Below are positions 1 through 5,842 of a DNA stretch of 6,355 nt, piece after piece. Origin of the DNA: Methanolinea sp. (GTDB taxonomy: Archaea; Halobacteriota; Methanomicrobia; Methanomicrobiales; Methanospirillaceae); the NCBI GenBank assembly GCA_013331225.1, contig DUGV01000137.1:2403-8757 (forward strand). Reading direction: 5' to 3'. Under the pieces are notes generated by a model. That model was given only the letters and a program-made list of their open reading frames with translations, did not search any database and was not told where the DNA came from. Within the stretch, counting starts at the first letter, position 1. Every line of letters begins with the position of its first letter. The translations under genes were made by a program, and so were the position numbers.

Positions 1-183
1 ACCCTCTATACCCAATCCTCCCGGACCATGGCGTTTGTGGGGATGGCAGCCTCCCTCGCGGGTGCAGAGGAGATCGCCGAGCGTGCCGCAGAGGGAGTGA
101 AGGGGAAGGTTCGTCACCGCAGGGACATCGGTTCTCCAGCCCTGCTGAAGAAACGCGTGGATCACATGAGGGAACTTCGATGA
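1..183 (+). CDS. purD: Phosphoribosylamine-glycine ligase, C-terminal end (partial)
   Basis: Frame 1 is open from the window edge to a TGA at 181-183 and gives the last 60 residues of a protein whose start lies outside the window. The residues read LYTQSSRTMAFVGMAASLAG, then an AEEIAERAAEGVKGKV helix, then HRRDIGSPALLKKRVDHM. This S-R-(S/T)-x-A-x-VG start, the helix and the H/YRxDIG ending are typical of the C-terminal domain of archaeal GAR synthetase. PurD joins glycine to phosphoribosylamine using ATP in de novo purine synthesis and is cytosolic. The stop overlaps the argF start in ATGA, so the two genes are probably translationally coupled. The identification rests on remembered family character of a short tail; the ATP-grasp core cannot be seen. 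Confidence 0.85.
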   Translation, partial: TLYTQSSRTMAFVGMAASLAGAEEIAERAAEGVKGKVRHRRDIGSPALLKKRVDHMRELR

Positions 184-1097
184 AACGCGATATCATCTCT
201 ATTCTGGACGTGACGGCAGGGGAACTCGGGAAGCTGCTGGATGAGGCAGACCGGCTGAAACAGATACGGAAGTCCGGGATTCCCCATCCACTCCTCCCGG
301 GAAAGGCCCTTGCAATGATCTTTGAGAAGTCCTCCACCCGGACCCGGATCTCGTTTGAGGTGGGGATGGCAGACCTCGGGGGATCCGCCCTCTTCCTCAA
401 CGCCCAGGACATGCAGATCGGGAGGGGGGAGGAGATACGTGATACCGCGAGGGTGGCATCGAGGTACGTGTCGGGGGTGATGATCAGGGCCTATCGGCAC
501 GACACCATCAGGGAGTTCGCCCGGTATTCCTCTGTCCCCGTGATTAACGGCCTCTCTGATCTCGAACACCCGTGCCAGATACTTGCCGACATCATGACCA
601 TCCGGGAGCACTTTCCGGATCTCGCGGAGTTGCGCCTCGGGTGGGCCGGAGACGGGAATAATGTCTGCAACTCGCTAATACTCTCGACGGTCCTCACCGG
701 CATGGAGATCACCGTAGCCACCCCTGAAGGGTTTGAACCACCCTCGCACGTGGTGGATGCGGCACGAAGGAAAGGAGGGAGGGTCACCCTGGTCAGGGAC
801 CCGCGGGACGCAACCCGGGATGCACACGTGGTGGCAACCGACACCTGGGTCTCCATGGGCACTGAGAAGGAGCGGGAGGCCAGGCTGAAGGCATTCAGCG
901 GATTTACCATTGACCGCAATCTGATGGACATCGCATCGCCGGATGCGATCTTCATGCACTGCCTGCCGGCCCATCGCGGCCAGGAGGTCACGGACGAGAT
1001 GATCGAGGGGCCGCGGAGCGTGGTCTTTGACGAGGCGGAGAACCGCCTTCACGCCCAGAAAGCCCTGCTCGTGTTCCTGATGCAGGACGGGGAATAA
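180..1097 (+). CDS. argF: Ornithine carbamoyltransferase
   Basis: This 305-residue cytosolic enzyme makes citrulline from ornithine and carbamoyl phosphate in arginine biosynthesis, and its length is normal for the family. The carbamoyl-phosphate loop S-T-R-T-R is at residues 52-56, with R106 and the HPCQ motif at 130-133. The ornithine-binding elements are GDGNN (157-161), D221 with SMG (225-227), and HCLP (260-263). The conserved EAENRLHAQKALL helix (285-297) closes the protein. The D...SMG and HCLP motifs separate it from aspartate carbamoyltransferase. All expected catalytic residues are present, so it should be active. The ATG overlaps the purD stop by four bases, and GAGGGA at 168-173 is a suitable ribosome binding site six bases upstream. 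No promoter of its own is visible, so it is probably expressed with purD. GC is high: 43 of 60 bases at 781-840. Confidence 0.97.
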   Translation: MKRDIISILDVTAGELGKLLDEADRLKQIRKSGIPHPLLPGKALAMIFEKSSTRTRISFEVGMADLGGSALFLNAQDMQIGRGEEIRDTARVASRYVSGVMIRAYRHDTIREFARYSSVPVINGLSDLEHPCQILADIMTIREHFPDLAELRLGWAGDGNNVCNSLILSTVLTGMEITVATPEGFEPPSHVVDAARRKGGRVTLVRDPRDATRDAHVVATDTWVSMGTEKEREARLKAFSGFTIDRNLMDIASPDAIFMHCLPAHRGQEVTDEMIEGPRSVVFDEAENRLHAQKALLVFLMQDGE

Positions 1098-1125
1098 CGG
1101 GGGGCCGGCAGGAGAACCGGGGCAA

Positions 1126-1133
1126 TTTTTTTT
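1126..1133 (+). terminator. Oligo-T terminator after argF
   Basis: A run of eight T lies 28 bases after the argF stop, and such U-rich tracts are the usual intrinsic terminators of archaea. A weak CCGG/CCGG inverted repeat (1105-1108 and 1117-1120, 8-base loop) sits before it in a G-rich stretch. The last two T bases are also part of the stop codon of the convergent gene at 1132-1830, so the two genes are packed tail to tail. No matching tract is visible for transcription coming the other way. Confidence 0.6.
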
Positions 1134-1830
1134 AGTCCCTTACTACCTCGTCGAAGGAGCCGTCCCGCTCCTCAACGAAGAGGACTGCCCTGTGGTTGCG
1201 GAGGCTGGGCTTTGGAAATTTCCTCATTCGGACCGTGCCGAACTTCACGCGCTCGCCCGCCATGGTATGCACCTCGTCCACACCTGCCAGAAGAAGATCT
1301 TCCACTCTTGCTTCCCGGGAGAGTTCGCGAAGCCTCCCTTTCATCACGTACCTGCCATCGTTCCCGGACGAAGCCAGGCCAAGCCCTGCGAGAGCACCGA
1401 TGACGCCATCGCAGCTCCCGCCAAGACCGACCAGGGCAATCCCTATCCTCTCGGCAAGGGTGACTGCGTCCCCGCGGGAGAGAACGCACTTTTTTGCGTC
1501 CTGCCCGAATTTCACCACCAGGTCACCAATCCCGGAAGTGGGTGCCACCGCGAGGCCGGGGTCGCTCCCCTCGATAAAATCATCAAGGATCTTCCCGCTC
1601 ACAAAATCCACGATCTCGGGAACAGCGACTCCGTTTGCGGTCTGAAGGTGAATCACCGCACAACTGTTATGCGAGGTATATGGGATAGACGGGTGCACGA
1701 AGAGCTGGTGCCTGGTCACGCCCGCAACTGAACCAAAATGGCGGAGTGAATCGGCGATAGTCCGGGCGAGCCTGCCTGTTCCACGGCTCTCCTTTGTATC
1801 AGTGTCATCGATGGCAATGAGAATAGTCAT
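1132..1830 (-). CDS. TiaS-like (TCKD-type) protein without OB-fold and zinc ribbon
   Basis: The 232 residues resemble the N-terminal half of TiaS, the archaeal enzyme that attaches agmatine to C34 of tRNA(Ile2). The visible matches are IDDTD at 7-11, a GTG triplet at 17-19 whose T18 sits where TiaS has its autophosphorylated threonine, a HPSIPYTSHNSCAVIHL segment (46-62) like the family's NPxIPxxTxGNxAV, GSDPGL (88-93), and GGSCDGVIGALAGLGL (137-152). TiaS is about 420 residues with a C-terminal OB-fold and zinc ribbon. This protein ends before those and has no CxxC pair, so it is probably a paralogue and not TiaS itself; its substrate is unknown. An in-frame TGA three codons upstream fixes the ATG as the earliest start. 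No Shine-Dalgarno lies before it, so the message may be leaderless. Family membership is fairly sure, function is not. Confidence 0.75.
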   Translation of the reverse strand: MTILIAIDDTDTKESRGTGRLARTIADSLRHFGSVAGVTRHQLFVHPSIPYTSHNSCAVIHLQTANGVAVPEIVDFVSGKILDDFIEGSDPGLAVAPTSGIGDLVVKFGQDAKKCVLSRGDAVTLAERIGIALVGLGGSCDGVIGALAGLGLASSGNDGRYVMKGRLRELSREARVEDLLLAGVDEVHTMAGERVKFGTVRMRKFPKPSLRNHRAVLFVEERDGSFDEVVRD

Positions 1831-1999
1831 GGAAGGTCACGGGAGGTAAAGTAACTGTACTGTATGATCCCGAAAAGGGAATAACATTGTGTAGAAGGCT
1901 GCACACTCTTGAGTGGATTCGCCTGTCACCTGGTTGCCGATATTGAGCGAGGTGTTTGTTGTTTTTTTTAATTATTGAAGATAATCCTCGCATAAGCTT

Positions 2000-2007
2000 T
2001 TTAAATA
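2000..2007 (+). promoter_or_regulatory. Archaeal TATA box for the calpain-surface protein cluster
   Basis: TTTAAATA at 2000-2007 matches the archaeal TATA consensus and is preceded by more T bases. With the usual spacing of about 25-28 bases, transcription would begin near 2028-2034, leaving a leader of roughly 130 bases before the ATG at 2164. No other box on the + strand is as good, although the AT-rich stretch at 2091-2107 could be an alternative. The start point is inferred from spacing only. Confidence 0.55.
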
Positions 2008-2026
2008 AGTGATATGAGTATGATGT

Positions 2027-2054
2027 AACGCCAGGAGTACAGCGTTCGGTACTC
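2027..2054 (+). promoter_or_regulatory. Interleaved inverted repeats, possible leader pseudoknot
   Basis: AACGC (2027-2031) can pair with GCGTT (2042-2046), and GAGTAC (2035-2040) can pair with GTACTC (2049-2054). The pairs interleave, so they can form an H-type pseudoknot with linkers of 3, 1 and 2 bases, or two mutually exclusive hairpins. The element sits at the predicted 5' end of the leader. The two-base linker crossing a five-base stem is tight, and the stems are short enough to arise by chance. If transcription starts after 2031, the first stem is lost. Confidence 0.3.
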
Positions 2055-2149
2055 GTCCAGCTTGGGGGTTGGGGGTGCGGATACTCGAGATGTTTAGATT
2101 AATAATACAACGTACGGCGTTTATTTCATCCATCTACAGTATTAAAAAT

Positions 2150-2155
2150 GAGGTG
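2150..2155 (+). promoter_or_regulatory. Ribosome binding site of the calpain-like gene
   Basis: GAGGTG ends eight bases before the ATG at 2164 and matches the archaeal anti-Shine-Dalgarno sequence well. It supports that ATG as the start, and therefore the absence of a signal peptide on the protein. Confidence 0.75.
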
Positions 2156-2163
2156 TTAAGAAA

Positions 2164-2961
2164 ATGCCAAATTATTCATGCCAAGTTTATCCTGGAGCCG
2201 CCCTTCTGGCCGGGAGTATAAAGGAATTGTATGATGATCCTGTTCAGGGGCAGCCAGCGAATTGTTGTTTCATTGCATCACTCTCCGCTGTTGCATGGAC
2301 AATGGGAAAAAACAAGATAAGAATTAAGGATAATCAGACAGCATCAAAGGATGATCCAGCTGCCTATACTGTATGGATCAATAATCAAGCTGTTGATGTC
2401 TCAGGGAAATTGTCCCTTGACTTCAATTACCCTCCATACTATTACCAATGTGCCCGTTCCCGGACTTTGTCTGAGATATGGCCAGGATTGTACGAGAAGG
2501 CTTATGCGATTAGCTTTCATCAGGCGCCAGCGAATTCCTGTGATTTTACAGGAGTAAATTGGGACGGGAATCCCAATAATGCGCTTCAGAATCTTTCAGG
2601 GTGCCCGTATCGGGAGAAAAGTGCCGGTCTTTCAACAGAAATCATCAGCCGATGCGTTGATGGAAAAACAAAATTCCCGACTGTTGCATGGAATCAAAAT
2701 CACTGCTATACTGTTCTTGGCCAGAGATCGAGCGATGGTAAGATAATCCTTCGTGATCCTTCGCTTCAGAATATACCGCCAAATTCTGAGCAGATAGGCA
2801 ACTGGACCATTACAAACCATTTCCTCTGGGATTGTAGTATAAATTCCCGTATCGCAACAATGCTGACTTTTTCGGTTAATCTAGGGAATGGTCTATTCGC
2901 TATGAAAACTACCGATTTGGATGCGCATTTCACAAAAGTAACATATGCGGGACCACCATAA
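2164..2961 (+). CDS. Calpain-like (family C2) cysteine peptidase
   Basis: This 265-residue protein looks like a bare calpain catalytic core. DPVQGQPANCCFIASL (25-40) corresponds to the calpain QGxxGDCWxxA active-site motif, with Q28 as oxyanion-hole residue and C34 as nucleophile; C35 replaces the usual Trp. SEIWPGLYEKAYA (103-115) matches the conserved calpain ELWxxLLEKAYA helix. NHCYTVLG (179-186) gives the catalytic H180, and ILRDP (195-199) places D198 where calpains have Asn. There are nine cysteines. No signal peptide, membrane helix, EF-hand or C2-like domain is visible, so it is probably cytosolic and not classically calcium-regulated. Its GC is lower than argF (53 of 120 bases sampled). 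It is first in a probable cluster with the surface protein 30 bases downstream. Other papain-fold peptidases are possible, but the EKAYA helix favours C2. The substrate is unknown. Confidence 0.75.
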   Translation: MPNYSCQVYPGAALLAGSIKELYDDPVQGQPANCCFIASLSAVAWTMGKNKIRIKDNQTASKDDPAAYTVWINNQAVDVSGKLSLDFNYPPYYYQCARSRTLSEIWPGLYEKAYAISFHQAPANSCDFTGVNWDGNPNNALQNLSGCPYREKSAGLSTEIISRCVDGKTKFPTVAWNQNHCYTVLGQRSSDGKIILRDPSLQNIPPNSEQIGNWTITNHFLWDCSINSRIATMLTFSVNLGNGLFAMKTTDLDAHFTKVTYAGPP

Positions 2962-2977
2962 GGTGGGGCTCTTCCTT

Positions 2978-2983
2978 GTGGAG
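2978..2983 (+). promoter_or_regulatory. Ribosome binding site of the surface protein gene
   Basis: GTGGAG lies eight bases before the ATG at 2992, within the 30-base gap after the calpain-like gene. The match is partial (GGAG core) but well placed. It supports the ATG that begins an export signal, and the short gap has no terminator, which suggests one transcript. Confidence 0.5.
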
Positions 2984-2991
2984 CGAAGAGA

Positions 2992-5814
2992 ATGAAGCCG
3001 GAAACAATCTACTCGAGTAAGGCAGGAACATATACCCGTCTCTTCCTTATAGTTGTCCTGATCCAGCTGTCTTTTTCCTGTTTGGTAGTTTCAGCATCCG
3101 GAAGCAACTCTTCATTTATTAGTACATCAACACTCCTGACAGTGCTCTCTGAAGAGACTCACCAACAATACCCGTCGATTTATAATAATCTGGTTATATG
3201 GGTCAATTCGTCAGAAAATGGGCATGTTCACCTTTACAATACCTCAACGGGAGAAGAGAGTTCGCTTATTACTAAGTATAGTGCTGCTGACGGAGAAAAG
3301 CCTGATATTTTCGACCATTTTGTTTCCTGGACCAATAATACGGATTCTGGATATGGTATCGTTCTCTACGACATCTATAATGGAGAAGAGATGTGGATCG
3401 CTGGAGGAAATGGCACGATAGCATGGAATCCTGACCTTGGAGATGGTAATGTTGTGTGGGAAGAATATCGGCTTGACAGCTGGGACATCTACTGGATGGA
3501 CACCCTGACTGGAAATAAGACTCTGCTCACACCTGGAACATCCGATTCTGACCAAATTAACCCTGCAGTTTCAGGGACATGGGTTGCATGGCAGGGACTC
3601 GACCCTTTTTCCTTTACTTCTGATGTTTTCCTTCATTCCCTTGTATCCGGAGATACAATTTCTGTTACACCATCTACAGACAGTAGCGATGAACAATTCC
3701 CAGCGATAGATGGAAATTACCTTGTATACCAGAAGTTGGACCCGGATACTTGGTGTAACGATATTTATCTTTTCAATATTTCCTCGGCAGAGACAACACT
3801 CCTGACTCCCGACACAGAATATACGAGTGAAGAATCACCGGCAATACATGGAGGGAACGTTGTTTGGGTTGGACAAGATGCCGGGGATTACTCATACGAT
3901 CTTTACCTTTATGACATAGAAACGGGTATTACTCGTATCCTTCAAAGAGACGTCGAACAGATAGATCCCGGTCTCCCTGCTATTTATCAGGACCGCATTG
4001 TATGGCAACAGCCCGATCCCGATACCGGATATTTCGACATTTTTATGATGACTCTGGGTGTCGAAGAGCAACCGATCGCAGCAGACTTTATCGCTGACCC
4101 CCTCAAGGGAGGAGTCCCCCTGGCGGTCAATTTCACTGACCTCTCGTCGGGGGAACCGTCAGGATGGCATTGGGATTTCGGGGATGGAAACACTTCGGCA
4201 GCACAGACCCCTTCGCACATCTACACGACACCTGGTGTATATGACGTCTCCCTGATTGTCCATACTCCATACCAGAGGTCGGGTGTCCGCTTCCCCGCAT
4301 ATATCTACGCAGGAAACCCGCCGACGCCGGCTTTTTCGTTCGACACGTATGAAGGGCTTGCTCCTTTGACGGTGAACTTCACGGACCGGTCAACCGGGTC
4401 CCCGGAGACCTATCTCTGGGATTTCGGGGACGGTTCCACTTCTTACGAGAAGGACCCTTCACACACCTACCTTGTACCTGGCAGCTACCTGGTTTCCCTG
4501 ACCGCCGGCAACGAGTTCGGTAACTCTACAACTTCGGTCGAGGGCTGTATCGTGGTCCCCTCAGGCGTGAGGAATGAACTGCTGCTTGAGATCCCTGGCA
4601 TCACATGTCAGGGGTCCATCTTTCCCCGTCGGCTGACCCTGAATTCGAGCCTTGTCAAGCTCAATATCATCAACAACACATCCATTGAGGCATTGCCATA
4701 TCCGGGATCCGGAATTGAGAAGATACAGTTTATTTCCGATGAAGGTTTTGCCTGGATAGACCAGTGCTCGCTCGAGGGGAACCTCACCGGTGTGAATATT
4801 TCAAGTATTCCGCTCTTTTACAGTAGCAACAATGACAACTCGACCCTCGTATACCAGGTGAAGATCGATGACTATCCCTCGCATGGGACATTCCACGCGG
4901 AGGTATGGGAGAATGCGACTCCCCTGGACTACGAGAAGTTCAAGACGATATCGATCCTCGAAGACTATTCCGGGATTTGCGGGGTCGCATTCACTGCAAG
5001 GTTCGGGCAGTGCAATATCAGCGGTTGCCCAGAGGGGGCTCTGGTATTCGGAATCGATTCGGAATGGATTGACAGGTACGGATGGAGAAGACCAGTACCG
5101 GTGGAATCTGACCCTGAAGGTGCACAGGTGTATTTCGAAGGCCAGTACATTGGCTTGACTCCGCTTATCCTCCCAGACGATCTGCCTGCAGGGAACCATA
5201 CCCTGACGATCTACAAGTCCGGTTACCGTGAGGAACTGCGCAACGTGACGCTTGGCGAAAAGAGAGAGAGTATCCGGGTGATCCGGATTGCAGAGGATGG
5301 ATCCCATGAGATGCTTCCCGCGAAATATATCTCTCATGATGATGCCTGCAACCTTGACTACTTCATCGTAGAGTCCCCCAATGGATTCTCCACGTTTGGT
5401 GCGGTGTCCACTAGCCACGCGGGAAGCCCGATCCAGTTCTTCTACCTCACGCTCACCAAGATCATGTCAGGCGTAGGGAGCGGCGGAGGAGGGGGTGGCA
5501 GCTACGGGGGCTCCGGCTCCGTCAGTTCTGCCGCTTCGGCTCCGACCCCTGTTCCTACGGAGGACATCTCTCTCGAAAAGATCGCGGAAATGGCGCACGT
5601 ACAGGTCTCCGGACCCAGTGAAGTCCAGGAAACACCAAGCCCAGCTCTCACGGCCACGCACCAGGACGAACACCCGCTTCCCAAAAATCCTTCAACAGTC
5701 TTCCCATCAGTGATAGGCTATACCCTCGTCAGGAACGTGGCTATCGTGTTCGGGGTGATCCTGGTCGCAGCAATACTTGTCCTGCGGTGGAGAAAAGGAG
5801 GAGACGAATCTTGA
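2992..5814 (+). CDS. Membrane-anchored surface protein: beta-propeller, two PKD domains, PEGA
   Basis: The 940 residues start with an export signal (hydrophobic 17-35, ending near SASGS). Seven repeats begin at about residues 61, 104, 147, 191, 237, 283 and 329, with consensus PAIxGxxVVWxxxDPDxxDIYLYDIxTGxxTLLTP; they should form a seven-bladed propeller like TolB-type surface repeats. Two PKD domains follow (361-440 and 445-523), each with WDFGDG (394-399, 476-481). Next come a beta-rich region (528-700), a PEGA domain (about 702-766) and a further stretch to 806. Six consecutive glycines (831-836) lead into a Pro/Thr/Ser/Glu-rich stalk. A transmembrane helix (914-932) and basic RWRKGG end the protein, so it is anchored with most of it outside. 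About twenty NxS/T sequons suggest glycosylation. PKD and PEGA modules point to adhesion or envelope binding. The ligand is unknown. GC rises sharply at the propeller/PKD boundary. Confidence 0.9.
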   Translation: MKPETIYSSKAGTYTRLFLIVVLIQLSFSCLVVSASGSNSSFISTSTLLTVLSEETHQQYPSIYNNLVIWVNSSENGHVHLYNTSTGEESSLITKYSAADGEKPDIFDHFVSWTNNTDSGYGIVLYDIYNGEEMWIAGGNGTIAWNPDLGDGNVVWEEYRLDSWDIYWMDTLTGNKTLLTPGTSDSDQINPAVSGTWVAWQGLDPFSFTSDVFLHSLVSGDTISVTPSTDSSDEQFPAIDGNYLVYQKLDPDTWCNDIYLFNISSAETTLLTPDTEYTSEESPAIHGGNVVWVGQDAGDYSYDLYLYDIETGITRILQRDVEQIDPGLPAIYQDRIVWQQPDPDTGYFDIFMMTLGVEEQPIAADFIADPLKGGVPLAVNFTDLSSGEPSGWHWDFGDGNTSAAQTPSHIYTTPGVYDVSLIVHTPYQRSGVRFPAYIYAGNPPTPAFSFDTYEGLAPLTVNFTDRSTGSPETYLWDFGDGSTSYEKDPSHTYLVPGSYLVSLTAGNEFGNSTTSVEGCIVVPSGVRNELLLEIPGITCQGSIFPRRLTLNSSLVKLNIINNTSIEALPYPGSGIEKIQFISDEGFAWIDQCSLEGNLTGVNISSIPLFYSSNNDNSTLVYQVKIDDYPSHGTFHAEVWENATPLDYEKFKTISILEDYSGICGVAFTARFGQCNISGCPEGALVFGIDSEWIDRYGWRRPVPVESDPEGAQVYFEGQYIGLTPLILPDDLPAGNHTLTIYKSGYREELRNVTLGEKRESIRVIRIAEDGSHEMLPAKYISHDDACNLDYFIVESPNGFSTFGAVSTSHAGSPIQFFYLTLTKIMSGVGSGGGGGGSYGGSGSVSSAASAPTPVPTEDISLEKIAEMAHVQVSGPSEVQETPSPALTATHQDEHPLPKNPSTVFPSVIGYTLVRNVAIVFGVILVAAILVLRWRKGGDES
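4072..4560 (+). repeat. Tandem PKD-domain coding repeat
   Basis: The two PKD modules are diverged tandem copies at DNA level. TGGGATTTCGGGGA at 4171-4184 recurs exactly at 4417-4430, 246 bases later. The surrounding residues are alike: VNFTDxSxG before it and a PSHxYxxPGxYxVSL strand after it. The rest differs clearly, so this is an old duplication or partial gene conversion and not a recent copy. Confidence 0.65.
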
Positions 5815-5842
5815 TCCTGAAATGGGGATGGGATGAGCCCAG

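Larger units (their letters stand above)
1831..2163. other. Divergent intergenic region, AT-rich, with promoter and leader
   Basis: These 333 bases separate the minus-strand TiaS-like gene from the calpain-like gene, so both are likely to start transcription here. No convincing coding sequence, tRNA or repeat array was found. The stretch contains a T8 run (1962-1969), a TATA box (2000-2007), overlapping inverted repeats (2027-2054), two G5 runs (2064-2068 and 2071-2075) and the ribosome binding site of the next gene. Because TTTAAA is its own complement, the same box could also serve the minus strand, giving a leader of about 145 bases there. No clear separate minus-strand promoter was seen near 1855. 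Confidence 0.6.

Noticed and set aside
491..1052. Two minus-strand open frames (491-991 and 675-1052) opposite argF
   Set aside because: Both are antisense to catalytic motifs of argF and give low-complexity, Arg/Ser/Pro-rich sequence typical of shadow frames.
1192..1731. Plus-strand open frames opposite the TiaS-like gene
   Set aside because: The minus-strand protein shows conserved IDDTD and other family motifs. The plus-strand translations show none, and no ribosome binding site supports them.
1805..1993. 62-codon minus-strand frame overlapping the start of the TiaS-like gene
   Set aside because: It is in a different frame, has no recognisable motif and runs through the likely promoter region.
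2064..2080. G-quadruplex
   Set aside because: Only two G5 runs and a GG are present, so four runs of three G cannot be made. A two-layer structure is possible but not supported.
4801..5418. 205-codon open frame on the minus strand within the surface-protein gene
   Set aside because: It lies wholly inside a well-supported gene with clear PEGA and beta-domain content, and its own translation has no recognisable domain. Long antisense frames are expected in GC-rich coding DNA.
5479..5530. Gly-codon-rich run as a simple-sequence phase-variation site
   Set aside because: The codons for the poly-glycine linker vary (GGC, GGA, GGG, GGT), so there is no uniform repeat unit to slip. Such linkers are common in methanogen surface proteins.
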